Positions 19,827 to 28,443 of a stretch of 64,000 nucleotides of DNA are shown here, piece after piece. A program made the translations under genes and the position numbers. The stretch is from Lacihabitans sp. LS3-19 (lineage in GTDB: Bacteria; Bacteroidota; Bacteroidia; Cytophagales; Spirosomataceae), in NCBI RefSeq assembly GCF_024343575.1, contig NZ_RJUA01000004.1, positions 124,001-188,000 of the forward strand, in the 5' to 3' direction. The notes under the pieces are model-generated. The model did no database searches. It worked only from the letters and a program-made list of their open reading frames with translations, and was not told where the DNA came from. Every line of letters begins with the position of its first letter. Positions within the stretch are counted from its first letter, which is position 1.

Positions 19827-21689
19827 ATGAACATCCTTGGCATCTCGGCTTTTTACCACGATTCAGCAGCTTCTATTATTCAAGATGGTAAAATAATTGC
19901 CGCAGCACAAGAAGAAAGATTTACAAGGAAAAAACATGATCCTGGTTTTCCATCGAATGCTATTAAATTTTGTTTAGAATACAGTGGTTTAGAATTGAAA
20001 GATTTAGATGCGATTGTGTTTTACGACAAACCACTTTTGAAATTTGAACGACTTCTCGAAACGTATTATGCTTTTGCACCTAAGGGTCTGAAATCATTTA
20101 TTACTTCAATTCCTGTTTGGATTAAAGAAAAAATGTTTTTGAAACGACTGATTCATGAGGAATTAGAAAATATCGGTAAATACGATAAGAAAAAAACAAA
20201 GCTTTTATTTCCAGAGCATCATTTGTCGCATGCGGCAAGTGCATATTATCCTTCGCCATTTGAAGATTCTGCGATTTTGACTATTGATGGAGTAGGAGAG
20301 TGGGCGACGGCGTCGATTTGTCATGGCGAAAAAGGTAATATCAAAATATTAAAAGAAATGCGTTTCCCGCATTCTTTGGGTTTACTTTATTCTGCTTTTA
20401 CTTATTTCTTAGGATTTAGAGTAAATTCTGGAGAGTACAAATTGATGGGCTTGGCACCTTATGGCAATCCGGTTTCGCCAGATATCAAAAAATATGTAGA
20501 TACTATCAAAAAAGATTTGGTAAGCATCAAAAAGGACGGATCTATTTGGCTAAATCAGGACTATTTTGATTATGCTACTGGATTGAAAATGGTGAACGAG
20601 TCTAAGTGGGAAGCCTTGTTTGGTTTCAAAACTAGAAAGCCTGAGGATGAACTTTTACAACACCATTGTAATCTAGGCTTAGCTATACAACAAATAACCG
20701 AAGATGTTGTAGTTATGATGGCTCAAGAGGCAAAAAGACTAACAGGGTCAGAAAATATTTGTTTGGCTGGTGGAGTGGCCTTAAACTGTGTATCCAACGG
20801 CAAACTACAGAAATCAGGTGTTTTCAAAAATGTATTTATACAGCCAGCAGCTGGAGATGCAGGTGGAGCATTAGGAGCAGCTTTGGCCGTAAATTATATC
20901 TACTACAAACAAGATAGGGTGGTTGACTATAAAATGGATGCCATGGAAGGTTCGTATTTGGGGCCAACCATTTCTGACTTAGATGTAGAGTTAATGTCAA
21001 AAAAATATAAAGCTCAATATCAATATTTTGAAAATTTTGATGATTTGGCTGCTAAAACGGCGGATTTATTGACAAAAGAAAATGTGATTGGTTGGGTTCA
21101 AGGCAAAATGGAATTTGGTCCTAGAGCTTTAGGTGCAAGAAGTATTTTAGGCGACCCAAGAAGTCCTGAAATGCAGAAAAAGTTGAATTTAAAAATCAAA
21201 TATCGAGAGTCATTCAGACCTTTTGCTCCTTCGGTGCTAGCAGAAGATGTTAGTAAAATGTTTGATTATGATGGTATTTCCCCTTATATGCTTTTGGTTC
21301 ATCCTGTGGCTGATGCTATAAAGAAAACTTTGCCTGAAGGATATGATGATATGAATTTGAGAGATAAATTATATCATTTAAGGTCAGATTTGCCTTCTAT
21401 AACGCATATTGATTTTTCTGCTAGAATTCAAACTGTTCATAGTGAAACTAACCCTCGTTATTATAAAATGATAGAGGAATTTAAGAAAATCACTGGAATG
21501 GGAGTGGTTGTGAATACTTCTTTTAATGTTAGAGGAGAGCCTATCGTAATGACGCCAAATGATGCTTATAGGTGTTTTATGAGAACCGAAATGGATTATC
21601 TTGTAGTTGGTAATTTTTTGTTTAGTAAAACAGACCAACCAGAGTGGCAAGAGAAAGACAATTGGCAAGAAGAATTTGTATTAGACTAA
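19827..21689 (+). CDS. O-carbamoyltransferase (NodU/CmcH/SxtI family)
   Basis: A 620-residue enzyme of the family that transfers a carbamoyl group from carbamoyl phosphate to a hydroxyl group through a carbamoyl-adenylate. The N-terminal Kae1-like ATPase half begins NILGISAFYHDSAASI, then has EERFTRKKHD, HHLSHAASAYYP near 131 and TIDGVGEWATAS. It continues with CLAGGVALNCVSNGK near 313. The C-terminal domain has MEFGPRALGARSILGDPR near 430 and VVNTSFNVRGEPIV near 555. The acceptor is unknown. It leads a three-gene cassette with a DUF5989 protein and an SxtJ-like protein. Confidence 0.95.
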   Translation: MNILGISAFYHDSAASIIQDGKIIAAAQEERFTRKKHDPGFPSNAIKFCLEYSGLELKDLDAIVFYDKPLLKFERLLETYYAFAPKGLKSFITSIPVWIKEKMFLKRLIHEELENIGKYDKKKTKLLFPEHHLSHAASAYYPSPFEDSAILTIDGVGEWATASICHGEKGNIKILKEMRFPHSLGLLYSAFTYFLGFRVNSGEYKLMGLAPYGNPVSPDIKKYVDTIKKDLVSIKKDGSIWLNQDYFDYATGLKMVNESKWEALFGFKTRKPEDELLQHHCNLGLAIQQITEDVVVMMAQEAKRLTGSENICLAGGVALNCVSNGKLQKSGVFKNVFIQPAAGDAGGALGAALAVNYIYYKQDRVVDYKMDAMEGSYLGPTISDLDVELMSKKYKAQYQYFENFDDLAAKTADLLTKENVIGWVQGKMEFGPRALGARSILGDPRSPEMQKKLNLKIKYRESFRPFAPSVLAEDVSKMFDYDGISPYMLLVHPVADAIKKTLPEGYDDMNLRDKLYHLRSDLPSITHIDFSARIQTVHSETNPRYYKMIEEFKKITGMGVVVNTSFNVRGEPIVMTPNDAYRCFMRTEMDYLVVGNFLFSKTDQPEWQEKDNWQEEFVLD

Positions 21690-21704
21690 AAAAAATATAA
21701 AAAA

Positions 21705-21854
21705 ATGGATTTTATTAAAGATTTATGGGGTTTTTTGTTGGCTAGAAAAAAGTTTTGGTTAGCACCTCTGATTATTATTTTGCTTCTGGTTGGTATTTTG
21801 ATTGTAATTGGTGGTGGTTCGGCTATTGCACCATTTATTTATACTTTGTTCTAA
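21705..21854 (+). CDS. DUF5989-type single-pass membrane protein next to the carbamoyltransferase
   Basis: A 49-residue ORF that starts 15 bases after the carbamoyltransferase stop. It begins MDFIKDLWGFLLARKKFWL, followed by a Leu/Ile/Val-rich membrane helix, a GGGSAIAPFIYTLF end and no further domain. This is the pattern of the DUF5989 (SxtK-like) miniature proteins that accompany SxtI-type carbamoyltransferases. The family name is given from memory of that pattern. Its size, position and strand, plus an SxtJ-like gene 36 bases downstream, support a real gene. Its molecular role is not known. Confidence 0.85.
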   Translation: MDFIKDLWGFLLARKKFWLAPLIIILLLVGILIVIGGGSAIAPFIYTLF

Positions 21855-21890
21855 AAAAATCTCTGAAAAGAGAAAAAAACATATTAGCAA

Positions 21891-22286
21891 ATGAAGAATT
21901 CTGATAAATATCAGTCACTGCTTGTAATAGTAGTTGGTTTTTTAGTTTTATATTTTATTTTTCAAAAAAACTACGATTGGCGTGTTTTTGAATTCAAAAG
22001 AATTTATTTTATCTATGCTGCTTTGGGAGTAGGGGTTTTATCTTTGATGTTTGATAGCGTTGGTGATTGGATTCTGAAAGGTTGGATGAAAATTGCTGAA
22101 GTTTTGGGCTTCATCAATACAAGAATTATAATGAGTTTGGTGTTTTTTGTGTTTCTTACACCATTTGCTCTGCTTCAAAAGTTATTTTCAAGGAGTAATT
22201 TTCTGTCTCTTAAAGATTCGGAAGATTCGGTTTTTCACACGAGAGATCATCAGTATAAACCTGAAGATTTTGACAATATTTGGTAA
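21891..22286 (+). CDS. SxtJ-family membrane protein
   Basis: A 131-residue protein with membrane helices at about 9-24 (LLVIVVGFLVLYFIF), 37-53 (YIYAALGVGVLSLMF class) and 77-97 (IIMSLVFFVFLTPFALL). The soluble C-terminal tail ends with the acidic/aromatic YKPEDFDNIW. Size, helix order and gene context match the SxtJ family, named from the saxitoxin cluster, where its function is also unknown. It is the last gene of the carbamoyltransferase cassette and ends at a strong terminator. Confidence 0.85.
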   Translation: MKNSDKYQSLLVIVVGFLVLYFIFQKNYDWRVFEFKRIYFIYAALGVGVLSLMFDSVGDWILKGWMKIAEVLGFINTRIIMSLVFFVFLTPFALLQKLFSRSNFLSLKDSEDSVFHTRDHQYKPEDFDNIW

Positions 22287-22287
22287 T

Positions 22288-22315
22288 AAAAAATGGCCTC
22301 TCGAGGCCATTTTTT
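22288..22315. terminator. Bidirectional terminator between the SxtJ-like gene and the phosphatase
   Basis: A perfect 12-bp stem (AAAAAATGGCCT with its complement) closes a CTCG loop at 22300-22303. The A and T arms give U-runs on both strands, serving the two convergent genes. Confidence 0.93.
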
Positions 22316-22342
22316 ATACGTAATATTTTTGGTATATATTTT

Positions 22343-24088
22343 CTAATTATTTACGCAACCACCTATCAAAGCTTCGAAAATGCCTTCTTTTATCATGAAA
22401 CCTGGCTCTAGGACAATATTTTTTGCTGCTGAAAAACTAGAATTGGTAGGGTTTAAAATTACTGAGGAAGCATTTATGGTTTCTGAAGTGGAAACATTCA
22501 ATACAGATAAGCTATCAATGATATTATTAACCGATTGTGCTTGTTTACATGTGTCTGGAATTTGAATCTTAAAAGTATGTTCAAAACAGCCTAAGCTATC
22601 TTTTACATGAAATTGCATTCCATTCAAAGGATTGTATACAGCTATTTGGCTAAGAATTTGATTTGGGTAGGCCGACCACAAAGTATGAGCCGCATCTGGG
22701 CTATTTAGTGTGAGGGTTGTCGCATTTTTGGGTAAGTTTATAATTTCTTCAGAAGGCCCTTTATCTTTAAATATGGTAAATTTATCATAAATATTTCCAT
22801 CATCTGCTATCCATTTTGAATCCAATCTGTCACCTTCTATTTCAAGATATAAGCTTCCTGCATGTGATCCATTTGAAAAAGGCATGGCATCATGAGGAAA
22901 TGTAGTTTTCTCTGGGCCATTTTGCCCAGCTGCCCCCGCCACAACATATATTATTCCCTCATTTTGGGCATTTGTCATTTTTGTATAGGGGCATGAGTTT
23001 GGACTTCCATCATAAAAACCTGAGCTGTGTTCGATCTCGTGTACATTTGGGTCATAAGTAGTTTCAAGGCCGAAATTACCTTTCATAAGTTTGCTTCGTT
23101 CGTAATTGTGGCTGTGGCCGCAGAGGATCAAATCCACATGATATTGTTCAATTAAAGGCAAAGCTTTTTCTCTAATATACCTTAGTTCAGTTTCAGTGTC
23201 AGAGTTGTGGCTTCCCATGGTGTAGGGTGGATGATGCCAGTACAGAATTGTCCATTTTTGTGTGTTTGTTGCCAAATCTTGCTTAAGCCAAGTCATTTGC
23301 GGCCCTAAAGTATCTGACAATCTATAGTTTGCTGCAGTTTCCCTACCATAAGAATCTAAACTCACAAAGTGGACGTTTCCAATATTATAGGAATAATAAG
23401 CTTCGGTATAGGTCGGCAATCCACCCAATTGACCTAATTGGGGCAAGTCAAATATTTGGTAATAAGCTAAGGATTGATTATTTTGATATCCAGCAGCATT
23501 TCCATAGTCATGGTTTCCTGGACAAGGTAATATAGGCGTTTGCTTCATTATCCTGTCGTTTTGATAAGGCTCGAAAAATCTGGCTTGATATTCTGTATCT
23601 AAACCATAACTATAAGCATTGTCACCTAAAAGTAGCCAACCGTCTAACGTATCACTTTGAACGTAATTCAAAAATTCATTTTTTACAAGAGTTTGTGCAG
23701 GAGTTCCTGTTCCGCAATCGCCTGTTATCCAAAATTTTAGTTTTTTTTCGCTACCTTGCAATGTAGGTGTTCTAAAATAATTAGAAGTACTTCCTTCTAA
23801 TAAATTACCATTGCCATAAACAGAATAGAAATAAGTAGTTTCATGTGCTAAACCAGGTAGATTTATCGAATGGTCGATACTTGGGTTTAGATCCTCAATT
23901 GTTAAGTTTTGATTTGAAAATGATAAACCATACATTATTTTGCTGCTTGCGGCAATGTCTGTTCTCCATTTGATAGTAATGCTAGAGTCGGAGGTAAGCT
24001 GGAGGTATGGACCTCTAACTATTGTTTGAGCTTTAGTAGAATTAAGAATAGAAAATAGGATACAAAAAACACTAAGTTTTATTTTCAT
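22343..24088 (-). CDS. Secreted purple acid phosphatase with C-terminal coathanger-stack module
   Basis: A 581-residue metallophosphoesterase. It has a signal peptide (ends LNSTKAQ), a fibronectin-like N-domain (about 22-112), and a calcineurin-type domain with all five metal motifs: GDCGTG near 121, GDNAYSYG near 157, GNHDYG near 192, HHPPYT near 284 and GHSHNYERS near 324. Residues about 440-520 are a beta domain. The last 45 residues (ASSVILNPTN, then KNIVLEPGFMIKEG and GGC) are a module shared with the subtilase at 30950. It follows the DUF456 gene by 22 bases and may be its operon end. It probably releases phosphate outside the cell. Confidence 0.92.
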   Translation of the reverse strand: MKIKLSVFCILFSILNSTKAQTIVRGPYLQLTSDSSITIKWRTDIAASSKIMYGLSFSNQNLTIEDLNPSIDHSINLPGLAHETTYFYSVYGNGNLLEGSTSNYFRTPTLQGSEKKLKFWITGDCGTGTPAQTLVKNEFLNYVQSDTLDGWLLLGDNAYSYGLDTEYQARFFEPYQNDRIMKQTPILPCPGNHDYGNAAGYQNNQSLAYYQIFDLPQLGQLGGLPTYTEAYYSYNIGNVHFVSLDSYGRETAANYRLSDTLGPQMTWLKQDLATNTQKWTILYWHHPPYTMGSHNSDTETELRYIREKALPLIEQYHVDLILCGHSHNYERSKLMKGNFGLETTYDPNVHEIEHSSGFYDGSPNSCPYTKMTNAQNEGIIYVVAGAAGQNGPEKTTFPHDAMPFSNGSHAGSLYLEIEGDRLDSKWIADDGNIYDKFTIFKDKGPSEEIINLPKNATTLTLNSPDAAHTLWSAYPNQILSQIAVYNPLNGMQFHVKDSLGCFEHTFKIQIPDTCKQAQSVNNIIDSLSVLNVSTSETINASSVILNPTNSSFSAAKNIVLEPGFMIKEGIFEALIGGCVNN

Positions 24089-24110
24089 ACTTTTGAAAAA
24101 GGCTAAAAAA

Positions 24111-24581
24111 TCAGAATATTTCTATTAGTGCGTAAACCAACATTATAATACAAAGTATAGTTTTAGCAGCTATTCCCGCAATCAATCCTAAAAAACTCCC
24201 TACAGCTGCCTTGAAAGCAATATTATGATTTTTATTTGAAAGGTATTCTCCTACAAAAGCCCCAGCAAAAGCCCCAATGAAAAGGCCGAAAGGTCCAAGG
24301 AAAAGTCCGACTAAAAGCCCAATTGCAGAACCAATTGAACCCCATTTGCTTCCTCCAAATTTTTTGGTGCCCCAAACAGGAACATAATAATCTAAAACTG
24401 TAATGACTGCAGTTAGAATTCCAAAGAGTATTAATGTGTTTTCGGAGAATTCTGCAAATTTAGAAAAATGAATAAGGAGCATTCCTCCAAAACTCAATGG
24501 CGGCCCTGGTAATGGCAAAACAGCTCCAGCGAGTCCTATTAACAAGCAAACTATTCCGATTACCAGCAGCAAAATATCCAT
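24111..24581 (-). CDS. DUF456 small multi-pass membrane protein
   Basis: A 156-residue Gly/Leu-rich membrane protein of about four helices. It has the DUF456 signature of Gly-rich segments: GLAGAVLPLPGPPLSFGG near 18, the middle GTKKFGGSKWGSIGSAIGLL with LGPFGLFIGAFAGAFVGEYL, and the final helix. The function is unknown. Its start overlaps the aminotransferase stop by one base (TAATG), so the two are translationally coupled. Confidence 0.88.
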   Translation of the reverse strand: MDILLLVIGIVCLLIGLAGAVLPLPGPPLSFGGMLLIHFSKFAEFSENTLILFGILTAVITVLDYYVPVWGTKKFGGSKWGSIGSAIGLLVGLFLGPFGLFIGAFAGAFVGEYLSNKNHNIAFKAAVGSFLGLIAGIAAKTILCIIMLVYALIEIF

Positions 24582-25822
24582 TAAGCTTCTATTAATTTCT
24601 TCGATTTTACTCTTCGAGTATCCAAAAACTCACCAATTTTATTTATGGCCAACTCCAATGTATCAACTTCAGGTAAAAAAACGGCTCTAAAATGTTGTCC
24701 ATCATTGTAGTTGAATCCTTTACCAGAAACTACAAACACCTTTTGCTCAGATAGTAAATCCAAGGCAAATTCTTCATCATTTTTGATGTCAAATTTACGC
24801 ATGTCAATTTTCGGAAAAACATACAATGCTCCTTTGGGTTTAACACAAGTGACTCCAGGGATGTCCGTTAGTTTATAGTAAATAAGATCTCTTTGTTTTT
24901 TCAATCTGCCACCATCGGCAACTAAGTCATTGATAGACTGATAACCTCCAAGAGCTGTCTGTATAGCATATTGCGTTGGTACGTTAGCACATAGACGCAT
25001 AGATGCCAATAGCGTCAATCCTTCTAAGAAAGATTTTGCTTTGTTTTTTGCACCACTCGGTATTACCCATCCACCTCTAAAACCAGCCGCTCTATAGTTT
25101 TTAGATAAACCACCAAATGTCATAAAGAAAACATCTTCTGATAAAGTAGCAGCTGGTACATGCTCGTAACCATCATATAAGATTTTATCATATATTTCAT
25201 CTGAAAAAACAATTAAATTGTTTTTTTCTGCCAATGCTATGATTTTCTTCAAAACATCTCTTTCGTAAACTGCTCCCGTTGGATTATTCGGATTAATAAG
25301 TACAATTGCTTTTGTTTTAGAAGTGATTTTAGCTGCCATGTCTTCCACATCAGGATTCCAATCAGAGGCTTCGTCACAGATATAATGAACGGGTTTTCCA
25401 CCAGACAGTGCCACGGCGGTAGTCCAAAGTGGATAGTCTGGAGAAGGAATTAGAATCTCATCACCATCATTTAAAAGAGCCTGCATGCACATTACAATCA
25501 GCTCACTCACACCATTTCCAATAAAGATGTCTTCCATTTTTACATCTTTTATGCCTATCTGTTGCGTATAGTGCATGATGGCTTTTCTTGCAGAAAAAAT
25601 ACCTAAATGATGCGAATAACCTTGAGCATTTCTTAGGTTGAGGATCATGTCGTGTACAATTTCGTCAGGAACGTCAAAACCAAACGGTGCTGGATTACCG
25701 ATGTTTAGGTTTATGATTTTTTGTCCCATAGCTTCAAGCTGTTGAGCTTTTTCAAAAACTGGTCCCCGAATGGCGTAACTCAAATTATTAAGTCTGTCGC
25801 TTTTTTTGTATTCGCCTGGCAT
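24581..25822 (-). CDS. PLP-dependent class I/II aminotransferase (AlaA-like)
   Basis: A 413-residue fold-type I aminotransferase of the alanine transaminase group. Visible are NIGNPAPFGFDVPDEI near 40, VLINPNNPTGAVY near 175, FSDEIYDKILYDG near 206, the PLP lysine in GGLSKNYRAAGFRGGW near 240, and the C-terminal FRAVFLPE that holds the substrate Arg. It likely interconverts pyruvate/alanine with glutamate/2-oxoglutarate, though the exact substrate is inferred. It lies one base downstream of purC and overlaps the DUF456 gene by one base. Confidence 0.92.
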   Translation of the reverse strand: MPGEYKKSDRLNNLSYAIRGPVFEKAQQLEAMGQKIINLNIGNPAPFGFDVPDEIVHDMILNLRNAQGYSHHLGIFSARKAIMHYTQQIGIKDVKMEDIFIGNGVSELIVMCMQALLNDGDEILIPSPDYPLWTTAVALSGGKPVHYICDEASDWNPDVEDMAAKITSKTKAIVLINPNNPTGAVYERDVLKKIIALAEKNNLIVFSDEIYDKILYDGYEHVPAATLSEDVFFMTFGGLSKNYRAAGFRGGWVIPSGAKNKAKSFLEGLTLLASMRLCANVPTQYAIQTALGGYQSINDLVADGGRLKKQRDLIYYKLTDIPGVTCVKPKGALYVFPKIDMRKFDIKNDEEFALDLLSEQKVFVVSGKGFNYNDGQHFRAVFLPEVDTLELAINKIGEFLDTRRVKSKKLIEA

Positions 25823-25823
25823 T

Positions 25824-26765
25824 TTATATCTGTTTTAAAAAGTCATTCACGTTTTTCTCCACTCGCTCTATAATATTTGCAGACTTGTCTTTTTTGAATT
25901 TTTCGCCCGTTACTTTTTCGTATAATTCTATGTATCTGTTCGAAATCTCCTCTATTTTTTCATCTGTCATTTCTGGTATTGTCTGTCCTTCTTTTCCTTG
26001 GAAGTTGTTTTCTATGAGCCATTCACGCACAAATTCTTTCGAAAGCTGCTTTTGAGAAATACCATTTTTTTGGTTTTCTTCGTAGGTGGCAGCATAAAAG
26101 AATCTTGAAGAGTCTGGTGTGTGTACTTCATCTATCAAATAGATTTTATTGTCTAACTCACCAAATTCGTATTTAGTATCTACCAAAATTAGGCCATTTT
26201 GCAAAGCCATTTCGGTGCCTTTTGCAAATAATGCCAAGGCATATTTTTCTAAAGTCTTATATTTTTCCTCTGATACGAGCTCTTTGGTTATTATTTCTTC
26301 TCTCGAAATATCCTCGTCGTGGCCTTCGTGGGCTTTGGTAGTTGGTGTAATAATTGGTGTAGGAAGTCTATCGTTTTCTTTTATTCCTTCAGGTAATTCT
26401 ACTCCACAAATACTTCTTTTTCCTGATTTATATTCTCTCCAAGCATGTCCAGCTAAGTATCCTCTAACCACCATTTCTACAGGAAATGTCTCACAATTTA
26501 AGCCAAAAGAAGCATTTGGGTCTGGAGTGGCAATTAACCAATTAGGTACTATATCTCTCATGGCCTCCAAATTTTTGGCCGCAATTTGATTCAAAACTTG
26601 GCCTTTAAAAGGAATAGGCCTTGGTAAAACTACATCAAATGCAGAAATTCTGTCCGAAGCCACCATTAATACATGTTTGCCAATGTAATACACGTCTCTA
26701 ACCTTACCTCTGTAAAATGCTTTCTGGTTTTTGAAATTGTAATTTGTCTCCTTAATGCTGTTCAT
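25824..26765 (-). CDS. purC: Phosphoribosylaminoimidazole-succinocarboxamide (SAICAR) synthase
   Basis: Joins CAIR and aspartate with ATP in purine biosynthesis. The 313-residue protein shows [12 protein letters not shown] near 19 (ATP loop), [21 protein letters not shown], the signature [14 protein letters not shown] near 105, and LVDTKYEFG with [14 protein letters not shown] near 200-225. The length and Ser-Arg-Phe segment fit the longer eukaryote-like PurC common in Bacteroidota. It heads the purC-aminotransferase-DUF456 group. No purine riboswitch or -7 box match is seen in its short leader. Confidence 0.96.
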   Translation of the reverse strand: MNSIKETNYNFKNQKAFYRGKVRDVYYIGKHVLMVASDRISAFDVVLPRPIPFKGQVLNQIAAKNLEAMRDIVPNWLIATPDPNASFGLNCETFPVEMVVRGYLAGHAWREYKSGKRSICGVELPEGIKENDRLPTPIITPTTKAHEGHDEDISREEIITKELVSEEKYKTLEKYALALFAKGTEMALQNGLILVDTKYEFGELDNKIYLIDEVHTPDSSRFFYAATYEENQKNGISQKQLSKEFVREWLIENNFQGKEGQTIPEMTDEKIEEISNRYIELYEKVTGEKFKKDKSANIIERVEKNVNDFLKQI

Positions 26766-26837
26766 TTTGTATTTTTATAATCTCCCTAAACGTTTGTGAA
26801 ATAAGCTGAAACTCATTTTTTTACAAATTTCGGTTTA

Positions 26838-27479
26838 TTACCAATCTTTTTCTACTTTTTTCTTACTATTTTTTCCAGAAATCAAAACTTTCATCTCTGA
26901 GTTTTTCAAATCTTCTAGTAATTGAAGAGCTTTTTCTTTTGATATTTTGTTAGAAGTATACTGATCAAGCTCTTTCTCTTTCTCTTCTGAGGCTATAATT
27001 TCTTGACTTTGTTTTTGGTCTTGTTGGGGAGGAGGTGGAGAGAATTTGGGATGATAAATTCTGCTTATTAGTTCAAAGTTAAACCTAGCTTTCTCATTAT
27101 CAATGTTTTTTTCCATAGAAGATTTAAAGAGTTTCAATGCCAAAGCACTATCTCCTTTCATCAATGCCAAAATACCCAATTGGTTTTTTGCCTGTGCGGC
27201 TTGTATGTTATTGGGGTTATCTTGAAGATATTCGTAATTTATTCTTGCATTTAGTGTATCATTTACCGCAAAATAAGCATGAGCTACATCAAGACGAAGC
27301 TCAGGCTCAATTAATCGATTTACATTCTCTATTTGTTCGAAAATTCCAATTGCTTTAGCAAACTCTCCTTTAAGCAAAACTTCATTAAATTCTTTCTTTA
27401 AAGTATTCTGTTGCTCAATATTTCCAAAAAATTGAGGATTTAAAAGAAAGAAAACAATATGATAAATAAATTGGTACAT
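26838..27479 (-). CDS. TPR protein of the Bat type (BatC-like)
   Basis: A 213-residue protein with an N-terminal hydrophobic segment (FIYHIVFFLLNPQFF), TPR-like helical repeats at about 30-140 (FAKAIGIFEQIENVN, AHAYFAVNDTLNARINYEYL, LGILALMKGDSALALKLF) and a charged tail (KEKELDQYTSNKISKEKALQLLEDLK). The preceding gene encodes a VWA protein, and VWA followed by TPR is the core of the Bacteroides aerotolerance (Bat) operons. I take the ATG at 27479, just after the VWA stop. An ATG at 27497, inside the VWA gene, is the alternative. BatD and BatE are not in the window. Confidence 0.75.
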   Translation of the reverse strand: MYQFIYHIVFFLLNPQFFGNIEQQNTLKKEFNEVLLKGEFAKAIGIFEQIENVNRLIEPELRLDVAHAYFAVNDTLNARINYEYLQDNPNNIQAAQAKNQLGILALMKGDSALALKLFKSSMEKNIDNEKARFNFELISRIYHPKFSPPPPQQDQKQSQEIIASEEKEKELDQYTSNKISKEKALQLLEDLKNSEMKVLISGKNSKKKVEKDW

Positions 27480-27480
27480 T

Positions 27481-28443
27481 TTAAAGCTTAAGGACATTTA
27501 CTGTAATCATAAAATCTAGCACAATAAATAGCAAGGCTATTAATAGAAAGTAAACGTATTTGTTGTAAGTAACTGTCTGTAAATTAATATTTTGTTCTGA
27601 ATTTTTTATTTGATTTAGTTTTCCAATTAAGCTATTTATTTGATTTCTTTGATTATTTATAATAAAATACTCACCCTTTGTTTTCTTAGCTATTTGGTTT
27701 ATTTGATTTATATCCAGTATACTAATTACTTCATTTCCATTTTTGTCTTTCTTAAACCCATTTAAAGTTGGGATTTTTCCGCCCATTTGAGTGCCTACAC
27801 CCAATATGTACAAATTGATGCCATTTTTGGCAGTAAGGTCAAGCAGGTTTTCGTTAACTCCTCCGAAATTCTCGCCATCTGTTATTAAAATACAAGTTTT
27901 TATCTGGGAGTTTTTTTTTGAATCCAAGCCAAACTTATCAATTAATAAATTAAAAAAAGCATTAAAATCCGTCGAGCTATTTGCCAACAAATTGGTTTTT
28001 AGGCTAGATATGTTATTTTTTAGATTTTCATGATCAAATGTCAAAGGCGTGTAAATAAAAGCATCAGAGTTAAAAACTATAATACCGATTTTGTCAGATT
28101 TGAATTGATCAATCAAATTAAGCATCTCGCTTTTTGCCTTATCTAGCCTTGAAGGCTCCACATCGTTGGTGTTCATAGAAAGCGATAAATCAAATGCCAA
28201 ATAAATGTCTTTACTCGACGATCTTGCTTCTATTTCCGTAATACCGAAGTTTGGGCCGAGCAAAGCCAAACCTAATAAGCCAAGATAAATAGCTCTTATG
28301 AAAAACTTTAGTGAAGAAGATGCAGCAGATGTTTTAAGCTTTTTAGAAATAAAATATAATCTCCCAAAATATATAAAATAAATCAGGAGGAAAATTATTA
28401 GGAAAGCTAGGTCTGCTTGAGAATATTCTCTACTCCAATTCAT
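27481..28443 (-). CDS. VWA-domain membrane protein of the Bat type (BatA/BatB-like)
   Basis: A 320-residue protein with two N-terminal membrane helices (residues about 11-28 and 46-66), a von Willebrand A domain at about 80-280 and a C-terminal membrane helix (YVYFLLIALLFIVLDFMI). The MIDAS residues are present: DLSLSMN near 87 (DxSxS), a Thr in the middle loop and ITDGEN near 188. Such proteins act at the inner membrane in stress tolerance or as partners of MoxR ATPases. No MoxR gene is nearby. Its start overlaps the PIG-L stop by one base (TAATG), which indicates coupling. Confidence 0.88.
   Translation of the reverse strand: MNWSREYSQADLAFLIIFLLIYFIYFGRLYFISKKLKTSAASSSLKFFIRAIYLGLLGLALLGPNFGITEIEARSSSKDIYLAFDLSLSMNTNDVEPSRLDKAKSEMLNLIDQFKSDKIGIIVFNSDAFIYTPLTFDHENLKNNISSLKTNLLANSSTDFNAFFNLLIDKFGLDSKKNSQIKTCILITDGENFGGVNENLLDLTAKNGINLYILGVGTQMGGKIPTLNGFKKDKNGNEVISILDINQINQIAKKTKGEYFIINNQRNQINSLIGKLNQIKNSEQNINLQTVTYNKYVYFLLIALLFIVLDFMITVNVLKL

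Noticed and set aside
18151-22286. Polysaccharide-utilisation locus around the GH30 enzyme
   Set aside because: There is no SusC/SusD pair, sulfatase or dedicated regulator. The neighbouring genes are on the other strand and unrelated.
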